From the NCBI GenBank assembly GCA_945897395.1, contig CAMDFE010000013.1:1-12801 (forward strand): a stretch of 12,801 nucleotides of DNA, in the 5' to 3' direction. Below, piece after piece: positions 6,643 to 12,801 of this stretch; position 1 is the first letter of the stretch; each line of letters begins with the position of its first letter. The translations under genes were made by a program, and so were the position numbers. The stretch comes from Chryseobacterium gleum (lineage in GTDB: Bacteria > Bacteroidota > Bacteroidia > Flavobacteriales_D > Sanyastnellaceae). A model generated the notes under the pieces. That model did not search any database. It was not told where the DNA came from and worked only from the letters and a program-made list of their open reading frames with translations.

Positions 6643-6690
6643 TGTTTTCACAAGGTGCTTCGCAAGGTTCTATGAAAGGACGCTTCGCGT
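6643..6690. repeat. Mini-hairpin run with AGG spacers (second array)
   Basis: Starting 1 nt after the purK stop, short self-complementary units alternate with AGG: TGT-TTTC-ACA (6643-6652), TGC-TTC-GCA (6656-6664), TTC-TAT-GAA (6668-6676) and ACGC-TTC-GCGT (6680-6690), with AGG at 6653-6655, 6665-6667 and 6677-6679. The unit TGCTTCGCAAGG differs by one base from TGCTTCGCGAGG at 1547-1558 in the first array. Stems are shorter (3-4 bp) than in the first array, so each alone is weak. The regular alternation is the evidence. Confidence 0.6.
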
Positions 6691-6694
6691 AGCG

Positions 6695-6754
6695 ACCTTC
6701 CACAGGACCTTCCACAGGACCTTCCATCGGACCTTCCACCGGACCTATTCCACG
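6695..6754. repeat. 12-bp tandem repeat, five copies, ending at the ispG stop
   Basis: Copies on the plus strand are ACCTTCCACAGG (6695-6706 and 6707-6718), ACCTTCCATCGG (6719-6730), ACCTTCCACCGG (6731-6742) and a degraded ACCTATTCCACG (6743-6754). The array ends 2 nt before the ispG stop codon. Its core CTTCCACC recurs inside the last codons of ispG (6762-6769). It lies between convergent genes and codes for nothing recognisable. Confidence 0.85.
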
Positions 6755-6756
6755 AA

Positions 6757-8670
6757 TCAAGCTTCCACCCAATCGCCATATTCCTTAATGAGCGAAATAA
6801 GCTCATCAACCGCTTGCGCTTCGTCGATGTTCTTCTTCACCACATTCTTTTCTTTGTAAAGCGTAATCTTACCAACGCCTGTTCCAACATAGCCGTAATC
6901 GGCGTCTGCCATTTCGCCCGGACCGTTCACAATGCAACCCATGATTCCGATCTTCACGCCCTTCAAATGCGAAGTGCGTGAGCGAATCTTAGCCGTAGTT
7001 TCTTGAAGATCGAAAAGTGTTCTTCCACAACTTGGACAAGAAATATATTCTGTTCTTGAAATACGTGTGCGCGTGGCTTGAAGAATTCCAAATGCAATCG
7101 CATTCGATTTCGCCAAAGAAGATTGACTGCTAGAAATAAGAACGCCATCGCCCAATCCGTCTAGCAACAAGGCTCCTACGTCGGTTGAAGAATAAAGCGT
7201 GTACGCTTCCTCTTCGATGTTGTAGGTGGAAGAAAGAACAACCGGACAAGTGACGCCGTGATTCATCAAACGGAAAATCGCCGTTCTTCTGTGCTGCACA
7301 ACATACTCATGCGAAGACTTCAACAACAACACAACAGTTGAATCTTGTTTCAGCACGGCTAAAAAACTTTCTGTTAAATCTTCCAATTCAACTTCAACAA
7401 AATTCAACTCGCCCGAACGTTCATTCGGTTGGGTGTATTCGCTTGAAGATAAAACTGGATAATGACGATCTCTATTTTTATGTTGAAGCCATGCTGCGTG
7501 TTCCATAGCAACACCAAGGGTTCCAGGAATTTCAAAATTCACCGTGTTCTTTCCAACAAACAAATAATCGCAAGCCGAATCAGACAAATTCCACTTGTCC
7601 ATATCTATTGAATATGCGTAACCCACTGCGAAAAGTGAAGCCGCAGTAATCGATTCGCGGTTCGAATAATCCGCGAAAACACGCGGAACATTTTTTCCTC
7701 CAATATTTAAAACTTCGTGTGTGTGTCTTCTTGAATAAGAGAAAAAATCAATTGGAATTTCTTCCGCAGGAATGTGTAATCCAAGCGTTCTATTCGCATA
7801 ACGATCAACCAACAATTTCGCTACAGGCATCTCTGCTTCCGGGGCTTCAGTCAATGAAACACGAACGGTGTCGCCAATGCCGTCTTCCAACAAAGTACCA
7901 ATTCCAATAGCCGATTTAATTCTTCCATCTTCACCATCACCCGCCTCTGTAACACCGAGGTGCAAAGGAAAAACTTCACCCGCTTCCAAAAGTGTTTGAA
8001 CCAACAAACGATAGGCTTGCACCATCACTTGCGGATTAGAAGCCTTCATGGAAATAACCAAGTTCTTGTAATTGCAATCGAGGCAAATGCGTATGAACTC
8101 CATGGCCGATTCCACCATGCCTTCAGGGGTGTCACCATAACGACTAAGAATGCGATCTGAAAGCGAACCGTGGTTCGTTCCAATACGCATCGCTGTTCCG
8201 TGTTCTTTGCAAATTTCCACAAGTGGGATGAATCGGTCGCGAATGCGTTTCAATTCAGCAGCGTAAGATTCATCTGTGTAAACAATTTCCTCAAACTTCT
8301 TTTTATCTGCGTAGTTCCCCGGGTTCACACGAACCTTCTCTACAATGCGCGCTGCAATCTCTGCGGCGTTCGGAGTGAAGTGAATGTCGGCAACCAGTGG
8401 AATGTTATAACCCGCTTTTTGAAGTTCTTCGCGAATGTTGCGAAGATTTTCAGCTTCGTTTTTACTTGGAGCTGTAATACGCACCAACTCACAACCCGCT
8501 TCAATCATGCGAATACTCTCAGCAACGGTTGCTTCGGTATTCATGGTGTCGGCCGTGGTCATTGACTGCACACGAATAGGCGCATCGCCGCCCATGGTTA
8601 ATTCACCAATGGTTACTGAGCTCGTTTTAATGCGCTTGTAACCAAATAAATCTTCGCAGAATGGTTTCAT
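6757..8670 (-). CDS. ispG: 4-hydroxy-3-methylbut-2-en-1-yl diphosphate synthase (IspG/GcpE), long insert-containing form
   Basis: 637 aa. It is the penultimate enzyme of the MEP isoprenoid pathway, reductively converting the cyclic diphosphate MEcPP to HMBPP with a [4Fe-4S] cluster. The TIM-barrel half is marked by RVQSMTTADTMNTEATVAES (33-52), VADIHFTPNAAEIAAR (93-108), VRVNPGNY (113-120) and AMRIGTNHGSLSDRI. The C-terminal cluster domain carries C545 and C548 (CPSCGRTLFDLQ), C579 in MGCIVNGPGE and Glu586 as likely fourth ligand. About 250 extra residues lie between barrel and cluster domain. This is the insert domain known from plants, Chlamydia and Bacteroidota and absent from the short E. 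coli type (about 370 aa). The ATG directly abuts the lipoprotein gene's TAA, so it is the last gene of the rlmN operon. Confidence 0.96.
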   Translation of the reverse strand: MKPFCEDLFGYKRIKTSSVTIGELTMGGDAPIRVQSMTTADTMNTEATVAESIRMIEAGCELVRITAPSKNEAENLRNIREELQKAGYNIPLVADIHFTPNAAEIAARIVEKVRVNPGNYADKKKFEEIVYTDESYAAELKRIRDRFIPLVEICKEHGTAMRIGTNHGSLSDRILSRYGDTPEGMVESAMEFIRICLDCNYKNLVISMKASNPQVMVQAYRLLVQTLLEAGEVFPLHLGVTEAGDGEDGRIKSAIGIGTLLEDGIGDTVRVSLTEAPEAEMPVAKLLVDRYANRTLGLHIPAEEIPIDFFSYSRRHTHEVLNIGGKNVPRVFADYSNRESITAASLFAVGYAYSIDMDKWNLSDSACDYLFVGKNTVNFEIPGTLGVAMEHAAWLQHKNRDRHYPVLSSSEYTQPNERSGELNFVEVELEDLTESFLAVLKQDSTVVLLLKSSHEYVVQHRRTAIFRLMNHGVTCPVVLSSTYNIEEEAYTLYSSTDVGALLLDGLGDGVLISSSQSSLAKSNAIAFGILQATRTRISRTEYISCPSCGRTLFDLQETTAKIRSRTSHLKGVKIGIMGCIVNGPGEMADADYGYVGTGVGKITLYKEKNVVKKNIDEAQAVDELISLIKEYGDWVEA

Positions 8671-9039
8671 TTACTCAGTAAGCTTACTCATTTCATCGTT
8701 CATCTGAGCCTCAACCGCTTTTGTTACCGAGTCTGCAGAGTTCTCTAATTGATTAAATGACTCTTCCAATTCCTTGGTTAGAATATCTACGTATTTCCCG
8801 TCTTTGATGCATTCTTTCGTCTGGTCGTTTATATCGCTTGGTTTGAAATCTGCTTTCGGAAATTTCTCTGAGATCTTTGCTGAAACGCAATCACAAATTT
8901 TCACGCCGTCCTCTTTCGCATAAAGACTACCCACAGTTTTTCCGCATTCAGATTTAACCTCTGCGCGTTTCTCGTCGTTCCATGCGCCGCAAGAAGCAAG
9001 ACTTACTGCGATTGCTACGAATAATATTAATTTTTTCAT
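8671..9039 (-). CDS. Small cysteine-containing lipoprotein, function unknown
   Basis: 122 aa. MKKLILFVAIAVSLASC is a lipoprotein signal peptide with lipobox LASC and lipidated Cys17. The mature part is short, charged and probably helical. It has four further cysteines (C32, C49, C51, C77) around a KICDCVSAKISEKFP motif. Small Bacteroidota lipoproteins often carry a similar 'CxC...K...P' pattern, but I cannot name the family. Four periplasmic cysteines could form two disulfides. It starts 30 nt after rlmN and its stop codon abuts the ispG start, so it is embedded in a housekeeping operon. No promoter box was seen in the 30-nt gap. Confidence 0.8.
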   Translation of the reverse strand: MKKLILFVAIAVSLASCGAWNDEKRAEVKSECGKTVGSLYAKEDGVKICDCVSAKISEKFPKADFKPSDINDQTKECIKDGKYVDILTKELEESFNQLENSADSVTKAVEAQMNDEMSKLTE

Positions 9040-9069
9040 GTTGAAATATTTAGTTTAAAGTTTACTCTA

Positions 9070-10134
9070 TTATTTAAAAACACGCTCACTGGCAGATTTG
9101 TTCTTGTTCGCCAATTGTCCGCATGCCGCGTCAATATCTTTTCCTCTTGAGCGACGCACATTCACAATCATGTTCTTGCTTTCCAAGAACTTGGCAAAAG
9201 CATCTACACGCTCAGGACTGGCCTGCTGAAACTCCCCGTCGTCAATCGGATTGTATTCAATGATATTTATTTTAACTGGAAGCTGCTTGCAAAATTCCGC
9301 CAACTCCTTAGCATCTTGGATCGTATCGTTGAAGTCTTTGAAAATGATGTATTCGAACGTTATGCGCGTTCCTGTTGCTTCATGGAAATACTTCAAGGCC
9401 TCGGATAATGCAGCCAAATTATTCGAATCGTTAATCTCCATAATCTTGCTGCGCTTAACGTCGTTAGCCGCGTGCAACGAAAGCGCCAGGTTGAACTTCA
9501 CCTTATCGTCGCCAAGCTTTTTAATCATCTTAGCGATTCCCGCTGTGCTCACGGTAATGCGCTGTGGCGACATGCCCAGTCCTTCCGGACTGGTGATCCA
9601 TTGGATGGAGTGCATCATGTTGTTGTAGTTGAGCAACGGCTCTCCCATGCCCATATAAACAATGTTCGTAAGCGGAGTCTTGTATCGCGTAAGTGCCTCG
9701 TTACGTAAATAATTCACTTGATCGAAAATTTCTCCGCCCGTTAAATTGCGTAACATTTTCAATCTTCCGGTAGCACAGAATTTACACGCTAAGCTGCAAC
9801 CGACCTGCGAAGAAATGCAAGCTGTCATGCGCTTTGTTGAAGGAATTAACACTCCTTCCACCACCTTATCTCCATCTACTTTAAACGCGCATTTAATGGT
9901 CTTGTCTGCACTTATTTGCTGCTCATGCATGACTGCCTTAGACAAGTAATACTTCCCATCGAGGACCTCACGTAATTCTTTGGGCAAATTCTGCATGTCA
10001 GAAACACTTGCAGCCCCTCGCTGCCACATCCATTCCCTAATCTGCTTCGCACGAAACGAAGGAGCGCCAAGTGTTTTCAACTCGGACATTAGTTCTTCCG
10101 AACTCAATTCTCGCAAATCCTTTTTTGTATTCAT
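9070..10134 (-). CDS. rlmN: Dual-specificity 23S rRNA/tRNA adenine C2-methyltransferase (radical SAM)
   Basis: 354 aa from the ATG at 10134. RlmN methylates C2 of A2503 in 23S rRNA and, in E. coli, A37 of some tRNAs. The radical-SAM cluster motif is C113-x3-C117-x2-C120 in VGCSLACKFCATGR. C106 (seven residues before the first cluster Cys) and C338 in AACGQL correspond to the two catalytic cysteines of E. coli RlmN. MGMGEPLLNY (161-170), QRITVSTAGI and LALSLHAAND complete the signature. The frame stays open another 55 codons upstream to 10299. That extension would cross the promoter and overlap the divergent gene at 10181. The start MNTKKDLRELSSEE, six bases after a TATCTTTG box, is much more likely. 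It is the first gene of the operon with the lipoprotein and ispG. Confidence 0.95.
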   Translation of the reverse strand: MNTKKDLRELSSEELMSELKTLGAPSFRAKQIREWMWQRGAASVSDMQNLPKELREVLDGKYYLSKAVMHEQQISADKTIKCAFKVDGDKVVEGVLIPSTKRMTACISSQVGCSLACKFCATGRLKMLRNLTGGEIFDQVNYLRNEALTRYKTPLTNIVYMGMGEPLLNYNNMMHSIQWITSPEGLGMSPQRITVSTAGIAKMIKKLGDDKVKFNLALSLHAANDVKRSKIMEINDSNNLAALSEALKYFHEATGTRITFEYIIFKDFNDTIQDAKELAEFCKQLPVKINIIEYNPIDDGEFQQASPERVDAFAKFLESKNMIVNVRRSRGKDIDAACGQLANKNKSASERVFK

Positions 10135-10140
10135 GCCATG

Positions 10141-10148
10141 CAAAGATA
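10141..10148 (-). promoter_or_regulatory. -7 promoter box (TATCTTTG) for the rlmN operon
   Basis: Full match to TAnnTTTG on the minus strand with only 6 nt between the box and the rlmN ATG at 10134. The transcript would have a leader of only a few bases or none. No -33 TTTG is evident at the usual spacing. Confidence 0.6.
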
Positions 10149-10155
10149 GATAGCT

Positions 10156-10163
10156 TACATTTG
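10156..10163 (+). promoter_or_regulatory. -7 promoter box (TACATTTG) for the barrel protein/kinase operon
   Basis: Full match to TAnnTTTG, 17 nt before the ATG at 10181, giving a leader of about 10-14 nt. It lies 7 bp from the oppositely oriented rlmN box, so RNA polymerase could not occupy both at once. Confidence 0.6.
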
Positions 10164-10180
10164 AATCACATTGTCTTTTC

Positions 10181-10996
10181 ATGAAGCGACTGATTTTTAT
10201 ATTCATCTTTTCCCCTGCGATAATCTGTTTCGGGCAAACGGATAGTCTTGACGTTGTTCTCGCCCCCGATACCGTCATGCCTTTTCCGGAAATTAACATC
10301 GAGGACTTCGAAATGGCTCCCTTGCAAATTCTTGAAGACGACTACAACTCCAAGGATTACATTCGATACATGTGCTTCTTCACCGGGGTTGATTTCGGCT
10401 TGGTTTCATTGCAAAACACAACGTTTCCAATACAGCCAAAACAATCGTTCGCTGTACGACTGAATCTGGTGGAATATAAAAAGCAGTTGTTCGAAAATAG
10501 ATTTGGTTTTTTCTCGGGAATTTCATTGGGCTACCAGCAAATCGGATTTCAAGATAATTTCACTTTTATTATTCTAGATGATCAAACACTTATTCAGCCA
10601 GATATCCTCGATTACGTGAAGAACCAACTTCGTTCCTTTTCGGTTTCTATTCCGTTTATGTTTGAAATAAATAGCAAAAACACGTTCAAGAAAAATGTCC
10701 ATGTTGCGTTTGGTGTGCAAGAGAGCTACCGCTACGCGAACAGCTCTTATCAGATGCACAAGACCGGTGAAGCCACCATCATTCGAAAAAACAGCGAAGA
10801 CATTCATGTAAACAGATTCAATCTTGAAGCGTGCGTGCGGGTGGGTTTTCAGAATCTAACTTTTTTCGCTTCGCGCTCATTAACACCACTTTTTAGCGCC
10901 AATAAATTTCAAACTGAAATTTATCCAATGACCATTGGGCTATGTATAATTCCAGCCAATACCAAACCCAGCGATTCAGAAAATTTCGATTTTTAA
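10181..10996 (+). CDS. Exported protein, probable outer-membrane beta-barrel, function unknown
   Basis: 271 aa. MKRLIFIFIFSPAIICFG|Q is a signal peptide. A Pro/acid-rich stretch (about 20-60, with APDTVMPFPEINIEDFEM) precedes a region of alternating strands: RFGFFSGISLGYQQIGFQD, FSVSIPFMFEINS, VHVAFGVQESYRYANSS, LEACVRVGFQNLTFFASR and IYPMTIGLCIIPAN. Strand length and aromatic pattern suit a barrel of the general PorT-like type, but no family signature is certain. It is the first gene of a two-gene unit, 4 nt ahead of a histidine kinase. An envelope or sensory link with the kinase is inferred from position only. Confidence 0.75.
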   Translation: MKRLIFIFIFSPAIICFGQTDSLDVVLAPDTVMPFPEINIEDFEMAPLQILEDDYNSKDYIRYMCFFTGVDFGLVSLQNTTFPIQPKQSFAVRLNLVEYKKQLFENRFGFFSGISLGYQQIGFQDNFTFIILDDQTLIQPDILDYVKNQLRSFSVSIPFMFEINSKNTFKKNVHVAFGVQESYRYANSSYQMHKTGEATIIRKNSEDIHVNRFNLEACVRVGFQNLTFFASRSLTPLFSANKFQTEIYPMTIGLCIIPANTKPSDSENFDF

Positions 10997-11000
10997 TCCC

Positions 11001-12452
11001 ATGACATTACGATCGCGCATATACGTTTCGCTTTTTTCAGTCATTGTCATTTCCTTTTTGGCAACGGGAATTGTCGCATGGATCGACCACTACGAGCACG
11101 ACATTACTTACAACGAAGAACGTATTGCGGAGAAAGAAAAATCCATTCGGGAATCACTTGATTATTTGCTGCTTCAAAACGGCGGATTCATTGACGCTGA
11201 TTCCATTTCTATGCTTCTGGGCGACAAGGTTTGCGAGCTTTCTGAAGTGAACGATATGTTCATTACCATCTACGATTTGAATGGAAGGTATCTCGTGTCT
11301 ATGAACACCGACACTGCAGAAGGTTTAAAAATTCCAATGCAACTCAATGCGGAACTTACTACGCAAATAACGACTTCAACAAAAAAGAAAGCCATTATAC
11401 TTCCCTCTGAAACAAACGCCACTCAAAATTTAGCCTATTGGTGTTTCAGCGATGACTATGGCAGACCGCTTGCGCTAGTTGGAATGTTGTATGAAAAGAA
11501 AGATGTCGAGAAAGTTAAGCTCTGGAATTTTATGCAAGAAATTGGAAAAACATTCTTGGTGCTTTTCGTCGTTGCAGCAGCCATAGCTTTCCTCATAACA
11601 CGAGATTTCACACGTTCGCTCAGCAAGCTTAGCGACAGCATCAATCATTTGAAACTCGGAAAAAAGAATGAGAAGTTAGAGTGGGAGAGCAACGATGAAA
11701 TTGGACAACTTATTCAAGAGTACAACAGCATGTTGTTTCAGTTGGAAGCCAGCGCCGATAAGCTAGCGCAACAGGAGCGTGAAACAGCTTGGCGCGAAAT
11801 GGCGCAGCAAGTAGCACATGAGATTAAAAATCCGCTTACGCCCATGAAGCTGCGCATGCAACATCTGCAACGTTCATGGCAAGACAATCCGGAAGAATTT
11901 CAAACACGCTTGAACGATTTCGTGCAGGGCATGACCGATCAAATAGATACGCTCTCGCACATTGCGCAGGAGTTTTCAAACTTTGCAAAAATGCCGCAGT
12001 CGAAGAACGAACGATTGAATCTTCAAGACATCGTGAAGTCGGTTCTATCAACATTTGAAAACGAAAACCAAACGATTTCCTTTTATCAAAACACCCGTGA
12101 ATCTGCGTTCGTTTTTGGAGATAAATCTCATGTCATTCGTGTATTGAACAACCTCATAACAAACGCTATTCAGTCTATTCCTACTGAACTGAAAAAGAAA
12201 ATTTCTCTCGGATTGCGCTTTTCTAAAAATCACGTTACAATTAAAATAACCGATAACGGGAGTGGAATTTCACCAGAAATTTCAAAGCGTATTTTCATGC
12301 CGAATTTTACTACACGCAGCGCCGGTAGTGGACTTGGTTTGGCAATGGTAAAGAGTATCGTTACGCAAATGAACGGGAAGGTCGCATTCCGAACTCAGGT
12401 AGATAAAGGAAGTTCCTTCTTCGTTATTCTTCCACTAGATCAAAAAGCATAG
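11001..12452 (+). CDS. NtrY-like membrane sensor histidine kinase
   Basis: 483 aa. Transmembrane segment 1 is at about 9-27 and TM2 at about 184-200 (TFLVLFVVAAAIAFLIT). The roughly 155 residues between them form a periplasmic sensor region of no recognised type, with two cysteines (C78, C148). A HAMP domain follows (about 201-255), then HisKA with phospho-acceptor His273 in AHEIKNPLTPMKL. The ATPase domain has N388 in NNLITNAIQ, the G1 box DNGSG (418-422), IFMPNFTTRS and the G2 box GSGLGLAMV (442-450). The H-box and 'MPNFTT' wording resemble the NtrY group. There is no receiver domain, and no response regulator gene lies in the window, so the partner is unknown. It starts 4 nt after the barrel-like gene and was probably co-transcribed with it. 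The 3' end overlaps the convergent cyclase gene by 29 bp. Confidence 0.93.
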   Translation: MTLRSRIYVSLFSVIVISFLATGIVAWIDHYEHDITYNEERIAEKEKSIRESLDYLLLQNGGFIDADSISMLLGDKVCELSEVNDMFITIYDLNGRYLVSMNTDTAEGLKIPMQLNAELTTQITTSTKKKAIILPSETNATQNLAYWCFSDDYGRPLALVGMLYEKKDVEKVKLWNFMQEIGKTFLVLFVVAAAIAFLITRDFTRSLSKLSDSINHLKLGKKNEKLEWESNDEIGQLIQEYNSMLFQLEASADKLAQQERETAWREMAQQVAHEIKNPLTPMKLRMQHLQRSWQDNPEEFQTRLNDFVQGMTDQIDTLSHIAQEFSNFAKMPQSKNERLNLQDIVKSVLSTFENENQTISFYQNTRESAFVFGDKSHVIRVLNNLITNAIQSIPTELKKKISLGLRFSKNHVTIKITDNGSGISPEISKRIFMPNFTTRSAGSGLGLAMVKSIVTQMNGKVAFRTQVDKGSSFFVILPLDQKA

Positions 12453-12801
12453 GTCTGCTCGGAGCAGCATCGTTGGCGAAATTTGAAACTTGCAAATTCA
12501 AGATGTAACGTCCGTCTACAATTTCATTCGGAACGTAAATGAATTCCGTGATGGTTTTTTGAAAATTCGGATTCGAAGGAACATTCCAAAACAAATGATG
12601 CGCAGCAAGCTCTCCGCCATCCTCCTCGCGATCTACACTGGGTAAGTCAATGAGCAAATGCTGAACCCCTGCATCAACAATACGCTGCATAGCTCCAATT
12701 GTTAAATAAGGAAAATTCGTACCTGAGTATTGTCTCTGCATTTTCGAATGGTCATTCGGTTTTGTGCGAATAATAAGCGCGTCAACTTTCAAGTCCATTC
12801 C
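12424..12801 (-). CDS. Cyclase-family hydrolase (kynurenine formamidase-like fold), 3' part; runs off the right edge
   Basis: 125 residues of the C-terminal half are present, open to the window edge. HLLIDLPSVDREEDGG followed by ELAAHHLFW is characteristic of the cyclase/KynB-like metal hydrolase family (PF04199). The TRTKP-like strand LIIRTKP, GTNFPYLTIGAM and the closing LNLQVSNFANDAAPSRPMLF also fit. The N-terminal HxGTHxD metal motif of the family would lie outside the window, so activity and start cannot be judged. These enzymes hydrolyse amides or lactones such as N-formylkynurenine, but the real substrate here is unknown. It converges on the histidine kinase gene and ends within that gene's last codons. 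Confidence 0.85.
   Translation of the reverse strand, partial: GMDLKVDALIIRTKPNDHSKMQRQYSGTNFPYLTIGAMQRIVDAGVQHLLIDLPSVDREEDGGELAAHHLFWNVPSNPNFQKTITEFIYVPNEIVDGRYILNLQVSNFANDAAPSRPMLFDLVEE

Noticed and set aside
6569..6859. Plus-strand open frame with FHRT repeats
   Set aside because: It is the 12-bp tandem repeat read in one frame, joined to out-of-frame purK and antisense ispG ends. The repeat period of 12 keeps the frame open without selection.
7960..8565. Plus-strand open frames opposite ispG
   Set aside because: They are shadows of the well-conserved ispG coding strand with no start signal or family motif.
11836..12054. Minus-strand frame within the kinase gene
   Set aside because: Antisense shadow of the HisKA region, with no independent support.

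Overview
The window looks like a chromosomal segment of a Bacteroidota bacterium, probably Flavobacteriales-like. Four things support this. There is a type IX secretion (T9SS) C-terminal sorting domain on one secreted protein. IspG has the long, insert-containing form. Several genes are preceded by the Bacteroidota -7 promoter box TAnnTTTG. There are many short secreted or outer-membrane barrel proteins. No rRNA, tRNA, insertion sequence, CRISPR array or phage gene was seen. Coding density is high and most gene junctions are tight.

Layout, left to right. (1) 1-1401, minus strand: the 5' part of a secreted protein with two LamG/lectin-like modules, running off the left edge. (2) 1402-1690: the largest non-coding stretch, holding the LamG gene promoter, a striking array of back-to-back mini-hairpins separated by GAGG, and a terminator-like hairpin after ddl. 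(3) ddl (minus; cell wall D-Ala-D-Ala) is divergent from a secreted C1-family cysteine peptidase (plus). (4) A two-gene minus-strand unit follows: a T9SS-sorted beta-propeller protein, translationally coupled (TAATG) to a small barrel-like protein. (5) purK (plus; purine synthesis) appears to be leaderless and converges on ispG. The 115-bp gap between them holds a second mini-hairpin run and a 12-bp tandem repeat. (6) A minus-strand operon rlmN - small lipoprotein - ispG follows, with gaps of 30 and 0 nt. (7) A divergent plus-strand operon starts from a promoter 7 bp from that of rlmN. It encodes an exported barrel-like protein and, 4 nt later, an NtrY-like membrane histidine kinase. (8) The 3' part of a cyclase-family hydrolase (minus) overlaps the kinase gene tail-to-tail and leaves the right edge.

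Most of the coding content is ordinary housekeeping (Ddl, PurK, IspG, RlmN) mixed with lineage-typical envelope proteins. The least ordinary material is the non-coding repeat structure. In two separate intergenic regions, short self-complementary units of different sequence follow each other with a fixed purine-rich spacer (GAGG or AGG). Pairing is kept while sequence changes, and the two regions share a near-identical 12-bp unit. This looks like a mobile or amplifying mini-hairpin family placed at gene 3' ends. Its function cannot be determined from this window alone.
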